From NCBI GenBank assembly GCA_037445555.1, contig JBBIKG010000009.1, forward strand, positions 1 through 64,000: a stretch of DNA of 64,000 nucleotides. The letters run 5' to 3'. Position numbers and translations under genes: made by a program. The number at the start of each line of letters is the position of its first letter. Position 1 is the first letter of the stretch. The DNA comes from JAAYJT01 sp037445555. Lineage in GTDB: Bacteria > Bacteroidota > Bacteroidia > Bacteroidales > JAAYJT01. Below are positions 45,878 to 54,200 of this stretch, in pieces. The notes beneath the pieces were generated by a model that saw only the letters and a list, made by a program, of their open reading frames with translations, did no database searches and was not told where the DNA came from.

Positions 45878-46434
45878 GCCGACTCTATCGTTTCAAATTC
45901 CTCTTTCAGAATTCCGTACCCCACCAAATCATGGTACATACCCCAGTGGTACAGGTGGCGGTGCATATACGATTCCTGTCGCATTCCAAGTTTTTGCATC
46001 ACCCTGCCCGAAGCCTTGTTGCTGGCAAAGTAGGTGGCGAAAATCTTGTTTAATCCGATTTTGTGAAACCCGTACCCCATTATGGCCCGGCAGGCCTCGG
46101 TGCAATATCCGTTGTTCCAGAATTCAACGCCTACCCAGTAGCCAAGCTCGCCCAGCGAATAGTTCATCTTCAGTGTAAGTCCGGTACAGCCAATAATATC
46201 TACTGAAGTTTTCAGGCAGATTCCAAGCACCAGGGCATCACGCTTCAGAAAATCGCTTTCATGAGTAGCAATCCATTCCTCGGCAGCTCCATCGGGATAG
46301 GGATGTGGTAGATTAAGGGTGGTGGCTGCAACGAGTCGGTCGCCAGCAAGCAGCTGTACCCTTGTAGCATCTGATGCTTGGAATGGACGAAGCCGGAGTC
46401 GGGCGGTTTCCAGAACAGGTAACAACGCTGACAT
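45874..46434 (-). CDS. GNAT acetyltransferase, RimJ/RimL family
   Basis: 186 aa. The N-terminal ETARLRLRPFQASDAT and central GELGYWVGVEFWNNGYCTEACRAIMGYGF (acetyl-CoA loop) followed by KIGLNKIFATYFASNKASGRVMQKLGM are characteristic. It N-acetylates a ribosomal protein, another protein N-terminus or a small molecule; the substrate is unknown. Confidence 0.93.
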   Translation of the reverse strand: MSALLPVLETARLRLRPFQASDATRVQLLAGDRLVAATTLNLPHPYPDGAAEEWIATHESDFLKRDALVLGICLKTSVDIIGCTGLTLKMNYSLGELGYWVGVEFWNNGYCTEACRAIMGYGFHKIGLNKIFATYFASNKASGRVMQKLGMRQESYMHRHLYHWGMYHDLVGYGILKEEFETIESA

Positions 46435-46445
46435 GGGAAATATTC

Positions 46446-46877
46446 CTAAAAGGTGATGGTGTACCCGTAGGTTTCTTTTGATGTTTTTTCGGCTGTTTTT
46501 GGCTGCTTTGGGCTTGTGCTAGAGTTTATAGTGTAATGAATAGAGGCTGTTGGTGCCGGAAGCCTGAATTGAATGGCCGTCTTTGTCGAGATCATCACCC
46601 TCACACCCTGATTCCTGACCTTCTCAAATCTAAGCAACGACACCACACGCACGGCTTCCTCATCACAGCCATAACCTAAACCTTTCACAATATGAGGATT
46701 GTGTACATATCCGTTGTCATCAATATCATAGGCAACAATCACTTTTCCTTCCACCCGGGCCTCAAGCGCTTCAGCAGGATACCTGAGATTTTCGCCGACG
46801 AACTTTCGAAAGGCCTGTGATCCGCCTATATATTTAGGCAAGCTTAGAAATTTTTTTTTCTTCGGATATTCTGACAT
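46446..46877 (-). CDS. Stand-alone TonB C-terminal domain protein
   Basis: 143 aa from the ATG at 46877; a GTG four codons earlier is too near the transcription start. The TonB C-terminal fold is seen in GGSQAFRKFVGENLRYPAEALEARVEGKVIVAYDIDDNGYV (read in parts) followed by GCDEEAVRVVSLLRFEK. No membrane anchor or proline-rich stretch precedes it, so it is not a complete TonB. Such small domains are common in Bacteroidota and may be periplasmic energy-transfer accessories or decoys; without a signal peptide, even its export is unsure. Confidence 0.78.
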   Translation of the reverse strand: MSEYPKKKKFLSLPKYIGGSQAFRKFVGENLRYPAEALEARVEGKVIVAYDIDDNGYVHNPHIVKGLGYGCDEEAVRVVSLLRFEKVRNQGVRVMISTKTAIQFRLPAPTASIHYTINSSTSPKQPKTAEKTSKETYGYTITF

Positions 46878-46896
46878 TGATTCTTTCACTTTGGTG

Positions 46897-46904
46897 CAAA
46901 GGTA
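46897..46904 (-). promoter_or_regulatory. -7 box (TACCTTTG) of TonB-domain gene
   Basis: CAAAGGTA on the plus strand, 19 bp upstream of the ATG at 46877. Confidence 0.5.
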
Positions 46905-46918
46905 TCAAGATATAGTCG

Positions 46919-46952
46919 AAAACCCACCCGAAAGGTAAAGGATTCGGGTGGG
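46919..46952 (-). terminator. Terminator after T9SS pseudogene
   Basis: Perfect 10-bp stem CCCACCCGAA/TTCGGGTGGG with a 10-nt loop, followed on the minus strand by TTTT, 40 bp after the pseudogene stop. Confidence 0.75.
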
Positions 46953-46994
46953 CTTGCATACTGGTGAACACAGAGATGGGTGGGGCCGGAGGGC

Positions 46995-47334
46995 TTAGCG
47001 CAGTATAATGAGCTTATGATTCCGGTTTTCCATCTTTTTTGTTAGTTTGTCTATCACCTCCATCCGTATGAAGTAGATACCTGCATCCAGGTTGTTGCCC
47101 GTCCAGCTTAACCGCTGGCGGCCTATGGGCAATTCTTCCATGGCACACCTTTTTGGGCGGACAAATACTAACAGCATCTTTTAATATAAACTGATGGCAG
47201 CAGGCCGATGCGGAAGTTTGTGCCCTCAACGTAGTAGTGACAGTTGATATTAAAATGGGTAGAAGAGATAGCATCAGATGATTTATTTGCAAAAAGTTTC
47301 GTAGCCCAAATGCGTTTTCGAGGAATAATTTCAT
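46995..47334 (-). pseudogene. Remnant of a T9SS-secreted protein: signal peptide joined out of frame to a sorting domain
   Basis: From the ATG at 47334 one frame reads a signal peptide (about 20-43, LMLSLLPILISTVTTTLRAQ) then QFILKDAVSI. The last 60 codons, ending at 46995 in another frame, read a typical type IX C-terminal sorting domain (LPIGRQRLSWTGNNLDAGIYFIRMEV ... KLIILR). The two frames meet near 47150. All of the mature protein is missing. It looks like an internal deletion plus frameshift of a secreted protein. The terminator is retained downstream. Confidence 0.75.
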
Positions 47335-47592
47335 ATTACCTCCGATCAAAATTTGAATTGAATACTTAAAAACACCATTAATGTTTTTCTTAGTTTGGGC
47401 TTTAGTATTTTTACCACAGCCTTCTTAAAGAGATTAATTGTCAAAGATATAGCTGGTTAGGTTTTATGTAAACTTTGCTTTGTGCGTCTAAATAAGGATT
47501 ACGGGGGTAATTTTCCCTTTTTAATAAGGAAATATATCCCTGCGAAAGCGTTTGCCGATGAACAGTGTCTTGGCTGAGGTGTTTAATAAGGA

Positions 47593-48307
47593 ATGAATTT
47601 TGAAAATGATCGGCACTTCTGCCTGGAGTCTGGGCATGACTGCAGAAAATGTGGCCTCACTGCTCTTTGTTTCATCTGCTGTCGGAGGATGAGATGCAGG
47701 CCATCCGGCGGCACCGGTTCTCGGTAGTTTTTCGCAATGACGAAATAAAAAAAAACAGGGCACCTTTCTCTCGCATGTCATTTCCGTCACTTCGGGGCTG
47801 GTAAAAATCTACCTTGAAGGGTACAACCAGCAAAACGCTATTCTCCGAATCGCTAAACCACTTGATTTTGTGGGAGGACCGGGCTTGTATTACGATCAAA
47901 TGCACCACTTTACAGTTAAGGCGCTCACCGATACTACAATTTGTTTTATCGACACCACCCTGTTTAAAGAATTTATAAGCAACAACAAGGCATTTGCTAA
48001 TGAATTTCTCAAAGATTTCAGCCGCAACACCCTCTCGGTATATAATCGTCTGATCAACCTCACCCAGAAACAGATGCCAGGCCGAATGGCTGACACTATG
48101 TTGTATCTTTCCACAGATATCTATGCGTCCGATAAATTTAGACTGCATCTCTCAAAACAGGATCTTTCCGACCTCTCTGCCATGTCAAAAGAGAGCGCGA
48201 TAAAAGTCCTGCGCGATTTTCAGCATGAAGGACTCATTCGATTCTCTGACCATGAACTGGAAATTTTGAATAAGGCTTCCCTTATGAAGATCAGCCGCTT
48301 TGGGTAA
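47593..48307 (+). pseudogene. Crp/Fnr family regulator broken by a frameshift at a run of nine A
   Basis: Homology runs through three frames. 47593-47660 may encode the N-terminal DCRKCG segment. 47649-47755 reads SLFHLLSEDEMQAIRRH ... RNDEIKK, the start of the cNMP-binding fold. From 47756 a third frame continues KQGTFLSHVISVTSGLVKIYLEGYNQQN and runs to the stop at 48305-48307, with a winged helix (LSKQDLSDLSAMSKESAIKVLRDFQ). The second shift is at A9 (47747-47755); one fewer or two fewer/more A would restore it. It could be real decay, phase variation, transcriptional slippage or a sequencing error. The intact C-terminal 145 codons start from a GTG at 47870. Confidence 0.75.
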
Positions 48308-48312
48308 CTTTG
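48305..48312 (+). promoter_or_regulatory. -7 box (TAACTTTG) of glycosyltransferase gene
   Basis: TAACTTTG starts at the stop codon of the Crp/Fnr remnant and is 71 bp upstream of the ATG at 48383. Its position argues against the longer frame from 48329. Confidence 0.5.
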
Positions 48313-48382
48313 CACCTCACAACATCAGGTGATTACTGTGACTGGTTCCGCCTCCTTCATACCCAAACCTTATTTGCGAACA

Positions 48383-49618
48383 ATGCCTGCCGTCCACATC
48401 GCCTTGCCTGTGCTTAACGAATTTGAAAACATTCCTGCCTTCTTAAGCGATTTGCAGGCTCAGGATTATAAGGGTTTGATATACCTGTGGGTATGCGTCA
48501 ACCAGCTCGATGAATGGTGGGATGACCCTGCCAAAGTCCATATTTGTCATAACAACAACCAAAGCATTGCCTATCTGGGGCAGGTTGCGAATGAAAATAT
48601 AAGAAGCATCGATCGCAGCTCTCCTGGCTTGGGCTGGAAGGGTAAGCAACACGGTGTGGGCTTTGCCCGCCGTGAATTGATGGAGACCATAGCTGCAGAG
48701 GCGGATGATCGGGATATATTAATCTCCCTGGATGCTGACACGCGATTTCAGCCCGGGTATGTTCGCAGTGTGGTCGAAAACCTGAGCCGCCACCCACATG
48801 TAACAGCCTTGTCTGTACCTTATTATCATCGTCTCACAGGCGATGAACGTACAGATAGAGCCATGCTCAGATACGAGGTGTATATGCGCTGCTATAGCCT
48901 TAACCTGTGGCGTATCGAATCTCCCTATAGCTTTACGGCCTTGGGATCAGCCATCGCATTGACAGTCAAGACCTATAAAAGTGTTGGAGGTATCACACCC
49001 AAGATGAGCGGAGAAGATTTCTATTTTCTCCAAAAACTCAGAAAAAAAGGAAACCTGCTCCACTGGAACCTTGAAAAGGTGTTTCCGGCGGCCAGATTTT
49101 CGGACAGGGTATATTTTGGCACAGGTCCTGCTATGATTCGGGGCGATGCAGGCGATTGGAGCAGTTATCCGGTGTATGATTTCCATATATTTGACGATAT
49201 TGCTGCAACATACAATCTTTTTGCCGATCTCTATACCCGGGACGTGACCACCCCAATGGATGCATTCCTTGCTGAAATATTTCCTAACGAAATCATCTGG
49301 GGTAAACTTCGATCAAACTCGGCATCGTTGAAGCGGTTCGTTCAGGCATGCCACCAAAAAATTGACGGGTTGAGAATACTGCAGTATGTAAAATGGCGTC
49401 ACAGGCAGGCCTCACAACCGGATGAAACAAGCCTGAGTGCATTTATCAGGGCGTTATATCCGGATAGCATTTGGAGAGAGATAACCGCTCAAAATAACTT
49501 TTCATTTGCGACAAGCCCGGTAGCATTACTTAATGACCTCAGAGATTTTCTGGCTGCCGAGGAAGAAAATTTTCAGGTAACACATGCAACTTACATGCAA
49601 TCGGCCATGACTGAATAA
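48383..49618 (+). CDS. Family 2-like glycosyltransferase (GT-A fold)
   Basis: 411 aa from the ATG at 48383. The start MPAVHIALPVLNEFENIPAF is the GT2 nucleotide-binding strand. The metal-binding DxD is in ISLDADTRF near 117, and the acceptor region GEDFYFLQKLRKKG near 213 carries the ED of the family. No membrane helices are evident, so it is a soluble or peripheral enzyme. Donor and acceptor are unknown. It is a single gene, not in a visible polysaccharide cluster. Confidence 0.85.
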   Translation: MPAVHIALPVLNEFENIPAFLSDLQAQDYKGLIYLWVCVNQLDEWWDDPAKVHICHNNNQSIAYLGQVANENIRSIDRSSPGLGWKGKQHGVGFARRELMETIAAEADDRDILISLDADTRFQPGYVRSVVENLSRHPHVTALSVPYYHRLTGDERTDRAMLRYEVYMRCYSLNLWRIESPYSFTALGSAIALTVKTYKSVGGITPKMSGEDFYFLQKLRKKGNLLHWNLEKVFPAARFSDRVYFGTGPAMIRGDAGDWSSYPVYDFHIFDDIAATYNLFADLYTRDVTTPMDAFLAEIFPNEIIWGKLRSNSASLKRFVQACHQKIDGLRILQYVKWRHRQASQPDETSLSAFIRALYPDSIWREITAQNNFSFATSPVALLNDLRDFLAAEEENFQVTHATYMQSAMTE

Positions 49619-49666
49619 ATCAGCCCGATTTCATTGCTAAGAGCTACGGGGCAGATTTTGTTCGCT

Positions 49667-50983
49667 CTATTTCTGTTTGGCCCTAAGCGTTAAACAGGTA
49701 ACCTCAGGTTTCATTCCGATTCTTGCTGGAAACGAAATGTGCCCCAGGCCGGCATTCACATATAAGGATAACTCAACGCCCTCCGAGCGGATTTTGTGGT
49801 AGATCCCTTTCCAGTAATGCTTGATAAGTGAGGCAGGAGAGTAGGAGGCCCTCCCCAGCTTCATGCCCAACTGGAAAGCATGAGTATGCCCCGACAGAGT
49901 TAGCTGTGGGTGGTAATCCGACACAAGAACTTTCTTTTCCCAGAATACCGGATCGTGGGCTAAAAGGATTGTGAAATTAGAGGGCGCAATACCTTCCATC
50001 GCCTTTGGAAAATCCACCCTGTCCGGAAACCGCTTATGAGGACTCCAATGGTCAATACCTGCCACAAAGATTCTTCCGCTTCCCCGATAAATTGCTACAT
50101 TGCTGTTACGGAGCAGAGTCCAACCGGCCCCGGTAATCAATTGCTCCATGAGTTTGATGTCGGCTTCTTTATATTCTGGAGCAAACCACTCCAAATAATC
50201 GCCAAAGTCGTGATTTCCAAGCACGGCAAAAACCCCGTCTTTTGCTTTTAGCGATTCCAGAAACCATGTAAACGGGATGGCTTCTTTGGCGCTGTAATTC
50301 ACCAGATCGCCTGTGAAGACAACCATGTCGGGTCCGCATTGGTTGATACATTCTATGGTTCGCATCAATGCCTTTCTGGAGTGAAACCTGCCCAGATGTA
50401 TGTCAGACAATTGTACGATCTTGTATCCATCAAATGGCTCGGGTAAGTCATTGAATACGAGTTCATGACTTTCAACCTGCACATCATATACCCAAACAGT
50501 TGTACCTAAAGTCAGTAAAAGTGCGAAAACGAGGTCAAGAGTTATGATGACTGACAAAAATAACTTGGCGTTTCTTTTAAGAGGTTGATTGATTGGTTTA
50601 TACGACTTGATGTAAAAGACGACATCAAGAATCAGAAATGAAATCAGTGGCAATACTTTGAGCAAGCTAAGCATCATTGCAGCCCCCAGCCAGTAAGTTC
50701 GCAGTACTCCACCCCACTGCAGGGGATCCATGAAGGCCATTGAAGTGAAAAAAAAGAGAGCAAGCGCGGTTGGGGTAAAGATTAGCCATTGCCAGACTTG
50801 GCGGGTGTGCCGTAACCCTCTTATTCTGTGTAAAAACCAGAGCATATAATGATCGGCAACGGGCAGTATCAATAGCATGGGAAGGCGGTCAGCGTACGCC
50901 GGAAGTCTCCATGCCCCCAAAACAATGGCTGCCAAAGTGAGTATTAGCCACAGAAATAGCGATATGACCTGTCTATTCTTCAT
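49667..50983 (-). CDS. Membrane-anchored metallophosphoesterase
   Basis: 438 aa from the ATG at 50983 (an upstream TTG is too near the -7 box). Four or five membrane helices in residues 1-165 precede a calcineurin-like domain with all metal motifs: LSDIHLGR near 195, FTGDLV near 225, LGNHDFG near 260, LLAHDP near 333 and SGHTHAFQ near 355. Related YkuE/YaeI-type enzymes process membrane lipids or small phosphoesters. The active site probably lies on the periplasmic face, but topology is uncertain. Confidence 0.9.
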   Translation of the reverse strand: MKNRQVISLFLWLILTLAAIVLGAWRLPAYADRLPMLLILPVADHYMLWFLHRIRGLRHTRQVWQWLIFTPTALALFFFTSMAFMDPLQWGGVLRTYWLGAAMMLSLLKVLPLISFLILDVVFYIKSYKPINQPLKRNAKLFLSVIITLDLVFALLLTLGTTVWVYDVQVESHELVFNDLPEPFDGYKIVQLSDIHLGRFHSRKALMRTIECINQCGPDMVVFTGDLVNYSAKEAIPFTWFLESLKAKDGVFAVLGNHDFGDYLEWFAPEYKEADIKLMEQLITGAGWTLLRNSNVAIYRGSGRIFVAGIDHWSPHKRFPDRVDFPKAMEGIAPSNFTILLAHDPVFWEKKVLVSDYHPQLTLSGHTHAFQLGMKLGRASYSPASLIKHYWKGIYHKIRSEGVELSLYVNAGLGHISFPARIGMKPEVTCLTLRAKQK

Positions 50984-50996
50984 GTATGCCAATCAG

Positions 50997-51004
50997 CAAA
51001 AATA
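50997..51004 (-). promoter_or_regulatory. -7 box (TATTTTTG) of phosphoesterase gene
   Basis: CAAAAATA on the plus strand, 14 bp upstream of the ATG at 50983. Confidence 0.45.
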
Positions 51005-51222
51005 GTATTTACTTCCAGGCTTTTTGAGTGCTGAGGCAGATAATGCACCCAGTAAGGTTAAAAGGCAAAATTTGGCAGTTTGGGTCATTGTTTTTGAAAA
51101 CATTTGCGGCTCTGCCTGTCGGCATTCCAACTGAAACATTGGCACCTGCGATCCCCTTTATCCGGATTAGGTGGCGCCAGTCAGCCTGGCTGCCTAGAAT
51201 CGAATTACCTGGTTTGGGTGTA

Positions 51223-51261
51223 TAAAAAAGTAGAAGGCAGACCTGTGAAGATCTGCCTTCT
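51223..51261 (-). terminator. Terminator of tRNA-Ser/tRNA-Pro operon
   Basis: Perfect 10-bp stem AGAAGGCAGA/TCTGCCTTCT (51232-51261) with ACTTTTTTA on the minus-strand exit, just after tRNA-Pro. Confidence 0.88.
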
Positions 51262-51264
51262 TAG

Positions 51265-51339
51265 TCGGGGTAGTAGGATTCGAACCTACGACCCCCTGGT
51301 CCCAAACCAGGTGCGCTAGCCGGGCTGCGCTATACCCCG
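51265..51339 (-). tRNA. tRNA-Pro (anticodon TGG)
   Basis: The 75-nt cloverleaf has acceptor CGGGGTA/TACCCCG, D-stem GCGC/GCGC, anticodon stem CCTGG/CCAGG with loop TTTGGGA (TGG), T-stem GTAGG/CCTAC and discriminator A. CCA is not encoded. It is the second gene of a two-tRNA operon and decodes CCA/CCG. Confidence 0.97.
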
Positions 51340-51348
51340 AAAAACCTG

Positions 51349-51435
51349 CGGTGAAGGGGGGATTCGAACCCCCGGTACCGTTTCCAGTACGACAGTTTAG
51401 CAAACTGTTGGTTTAAGCCACTCACCCACCTCACC
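51349..51435 (-). tRNA. tRNA-Ser (anticodon GCT)
   Basis: The 87-nt tRNA has acceptor GGTGAGG/CTTCACC, anticodon stem ACAGT/ACTGT with loop TTGCTAA (GCT), a long variable arm, T-stem GGGGG/CCCCC and discriminator G, all typical of serine. It is 9 bp upstream of tRNA-Pro(TGG) in the same transcript. Confidence 0.97.
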
Positions 51436-51510
51436 ATTTCGATAAAAGAACGTACCCAACTAATTAACAACGTGATTGAGCGTGTCAGGGATCGACGTTT
51501 TTAGGGGTTG

Positions 51511-51540
51511 CAAAATTACAAAAAACCTTCATTTATGCAA
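51511..51540 (-). promoter_or_regulatory. Promoter of tRNA-Ser/tRNA-Pro operon (TTG-N19-TAATTTTG)
   Basis: Minus-strand TTG (51538-51540) and TAATTTTG (51511-51518) with the ideal 19-bp spacer, about 70 bp before tRNA-Ser. Confidence 0.8.
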
Positions 51541-51601
51541 ATGGGCAGTAATATTTATATCAACACATATCCATCCACGGTAAAATTGGCGCCATCTCAA
51601 G

Positions 51602-51635
51602 CAAAAAGGGCTGCTTTCTGTCGAAAGCAACCCTT
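51602..51635 (-). terminator. Terminator of FadL-like gene
   Basis: On the minus strand, AAGGGTTGCTTTC pairs with GAAAGCAGCCCTT around TGTC-type loop (one mismatch), followed by TTTTTGC. It lies 20 bp after the stop. Confidence 0.85.
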
Positions 51636-51655
51636 CTTGACTTAAGACTTATAAT

Positions 51656-53275
51656 TTAGAAGCTATACTCAATGCCGAGGGCAATCACAGAAGCCGAGCG
51701 ATTGTATGTTTCCTGATAGTATTCCTTACTGGTGCCAAATGGGACGGCAGCGGTCTTGAAATCCTGAATGTACCAGGTGTTCATACCACCCAGATTGATG
51801 CTAAGCTTATCATTGTGTATATACTTGATACCGCCTCCAAGGCTGTTGGTCGAAAGGCTGTGACTCTGATCGCTCTGATACATTGAATTCACTCCCGTCT
51901 GGGTTCTCAGGTATCCGAGGCTGAGAACGAACTTGTCGAAGAGGGTATATTCAAGCCCGCCAGCCGCTTCCCAGAGGTTTTTATCAATCACCACTTTGTT
52001 TTCAACAAAACTTCCACCCACTTTTTTGCCATAATCGGCCTGCCGATCGAGATACATGTGGTATCCGCCATGCAGCTTCAGGTTATCAGTAGCCTGAACC
52101 GATATGCCGGCAGCTAGCATTGAAGGCATATCGTTCGGAGTTTCGGCGCCATCGGGGAACAGATTCACATCATCCTTGGTAGTTTTGTTTACCACGTTCA
52201 TGCTGGCACGATGCTCATACTTAAGACCAATATTCACTTGGTCTGATACTTTGAAATTCACGCCTATGATGGGAACAAAACCTGAACCTGTCTGTTTGGC
52301 ATCCAGCTCTTTGTCCTTGGTGCCGTTTGCGTTGTTAGTCATGGCTGTGGCATTGGCTGCATAGGATGCCGATGCTCCGTCAAAAAAGGCTTTGGCCTGT
52401 GCAATGGTCATATTTGCAGGGCTTCCTCCAAGTGAGGTAATGGTGCCCTGAAGCTGTGAAATCTGAGCGGCCGTCAGCCCGGCAGCCGTGCCATTGGACA
52501 GAAGCACTCCACCACCGCCCGCATTGATAATCGGCTGAAGCGAAGTACCCGTACCAGCCAATACGGTAGAGAGGTTTGAAAGGTAAGCCGAAAAAGCAGT
52601 GAAGAAGTCCGTCGCCTTGACCATGTTGCCTGTAAAGCCGGCAGCCGGGAAGTTCGGATTGATCTGAATGTTCTTCAAATACCCATTATACGAATTTGAG
52701 ATACTCAGGTAGCGCAGGCCTACGGCAACCGAAAGCTGATCGTTTACTTGGTAAGCGGCTGTTCCCTGTACACCCCAGATAATAGATTTAGCTTGAAAAT
52801 CAACATCCATTGAGTATTTTGTGGTGGTAACTCCGGCGGCTGTCAGCGATCTCGGTAATGTGGCAGGCTGGTTTTCGAGTGAGGGCAGCCCGTCCTCGAA
52901 GGCTGCACTGCCGCCACCTCCAATCGGGTTTACCGAAAGGGCGAAAGCCAGTTTGTTTTTCTTGTATACTCCGTACAGTGAAGGGAAAAGGGGTGCAGTA
53001 ACTCCACCCACAAACTCTTTGGTATTGGCGGGTAGATAGGAGTTGCCGATGGTGCGGGTTTGCTTGATATACTGATTGTTTACCGACAGATGGAATCCAT
53101 CTCTGAGAAACGAAATTCCTGCCGGATTATAATACACGGCCTCGATACCGAGGGTGGCATCCTGAGCTGGCATGCGAATAAACGATGCGCTCTGGTTGGT
53201 GTTGGTGACAATGCCACCGGCTAGAACGATGGCGGAAATTGCTGCGAAACCTAGGGTGAATAATGCTTTTTTCAT
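51656..53275 (-). CDS. OmpP1/FadL family outer membrane transport protein
   Basis: 539 aa from the ATG at 53275; the longer frame would overlap the promoter. A signal peptide (about 1-22) precedes the FadL N-terminal hatch: TNTNQSASFIRMPAQDATLGIEAVYYNPAGISFL, the classic NPAG motif, then an alternating beta-barrel sequence ending in aromatic SVIALGIEYSF. It imports hydrophobic compounds such as fatty acids across the outer membrane. An Ala/Gly-rich insert of about 100 residues (near 235-340) is longer than usual. Confidence 0.92.
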   Translation of the reverse strand: MKKALFTLGFAAISAIVLAGGIVTNTNQSASFIRMPAQDATLGIEAVYYNPAGISFLRDGFHLSVNNQYIKQTRTIGNSYLPANTKEFVGGVTAPLFPSLYGVYKKNKLAFALSVNPIGGGGSAAFEDGLPSLENQPATLPRSLTAAGVTTTKYSMDVDFQAKSIIWGVQGTAAYQVNDQLSVAVGLRYLSISNSYNGYLKNIQINPNFPAAGFTGNMVKATDFFTAFSAYLSNLSTVLAGTGTSLQPIINAGGGGVLLSNGTAAGLTAAQISQLQGTITSLGGSPANMTIAQAKAFFDGASASYAANATAMTNNANGTKDKELDAKQTGSGFVPIIGVNFKVSDQVNIGLKYEHRASMNVVNKTTKDDVNLFPDGAETPNDMPSMLAAGISVQATDNLKLHGGYHMYLDRQADYGKKVGGSFVENKVVIDKNLWEAAGGLEYTLFDKFVLSLGYLRTQTGVNSMYQSDQSHSLSTNSLGGGIKYIHNDKLSINLGGMNTWYIQDFKTAAVPFGTSKEYYQETYNRSASVIALGIEYSF

Positions 53276-53298
53276 GTTTTCTGTTTTGGTTAGCAGGG

Positions 53299-53328
53299 CA
53301 AATTTAGACAACTTTGTGAAATTTCCAA
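53299..53328 (-). promoter_or_regulatory. Promoter of FadL-like gene (TTG-N19-TAAATTTG)
   Basis: Minus-strand TTG (53326-53328) and TAAATTTG (53299-53306) with a 19-bp spacer, 23 bp upstream of the ATG at 53275. Confidence 0.8.
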
Positions 53329-53489
53329 ATCAATAAGTAATTTTTACAATCTCATTGTCTTGTATGTGAGATAATTATTTCCGGAGAGGCTTTTCTTGAG
53401 TTCTTGAAACTGATCCCCTTAATACTGGCAGACTATTTGTGTACATTAGGCGTTTATAGATATGGACTGATAAAAACCCATTACTACTT

Positions 53490-54200
53490 ATGATACTCAG
53501 ATGCTTTCATTGTCTGTTGCTAACTGTCCTTTTTGTTCAAGGTGCGTTTACCCAGCCACATGGCGGACAAAATCAGACTGATTCTAAAGGCTTGAAACAA
53601 GGATTTTGGAGAAAAGTAAACCCTGACGGATCAGTAATCTACGAAGGGACATTTGTTGACGACAAACCTTCCGGTGAATTCATCTATTATTATCCTGGCG
53701 GAAAAGTGAAAACACGTATGCAGTTTGACGCAAACGGAAATAAAGCTGAGACAAGGTTCTTTTATCAAAGCGGGGCATTGCAGGCGCAAGGCATGTATGC
53801 GAATCAGAAAAAAGAAGGGGAGTGGATATTTTTTAATGAAAAAGGTGAGAAACTGTCCGAAGAAAATTACCTGCATGACTTGAAACATGGTATTTGTCGC
53901 GATTTTTATCCAGGCGGAACTTTGGTAGAGGAATGCAACTACCACCATGGCCTGAAACATGGCTTATGGAAGCAGTTCAATGAGGATGGCAAGATGAAAG
54001 CTCAGGTGAATTACGAAAAAGGATTGCAACAGGGCCAGGCTTATTATTATTACCCCAATGGTGAAATTTATATCACAGGGCTATATACCGAAGGCCTCAA
54101 ACATGGCACCTGGACTTATTACTCTTTTGATGGAGAAGTTGAAAGAATAGAAAAATGGGTTGCAGGGCAATTTGTTGAACCACAACCTCAGCCCGAGTGA
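53490..54200 (+). CDS. Secreted MORN/YwqK-repeat protein
   Basis: 236 aa. A signal peptide (1-21, ending AFTQ) is followed by about seven tandem MORN-like repeats of the GxYxxGKKxGxWxYYxxNG type (GTFVDDKPSGEFIYYYPGG, GMYANQKKEGEWIFFNEKG, GLYTEGLKHGTWTYYSFDG). They are similar to YwqK antitoxin-like repeats. The role is unknown; surface or periplasmic scaffolding is likely. It overlaps the convergent HAD gene by 13 bp. Confidence 0.88.
   Translation: MILRCFHCLLLTVLFVQGAFTQPHGGQNQTDSKGLKQGFWRKVNPDGSVIYEGTFVDDKPSGEFIYYYPGGKVKTRMQFDANGNKAETRFFYQSGALQAQGMYANQKKEGEWIFFNEKGEKLSEENYLHDLKHGICRDFYPGGTLVEECNYHHGLKHGLWKQFNEDGKMKAQVNYEKGLQQGQAYYYYPNGEIYITGLYTEGLKHGTWTYYSFDGEVERIEKWVAGQFVEPQPQPE

Noticed and set aside
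46446..46877. Complete TonB protein
   Set aside because: Only the C-terminal domain is present; no membrane anchor or proline-rich spacer.
51028..51225. 65- and 71-codon plus-strand frames beside the tRNA pair
   Set aside because: They run antisense into the terminator and tRNA-Pro and show no domain.
54188..54200. Overlap of MORN and HAD genes as a regulatory antisense pair
   Set aside because: A 13-bp convergent overlap of stop regions is ordinary in compact genomes.
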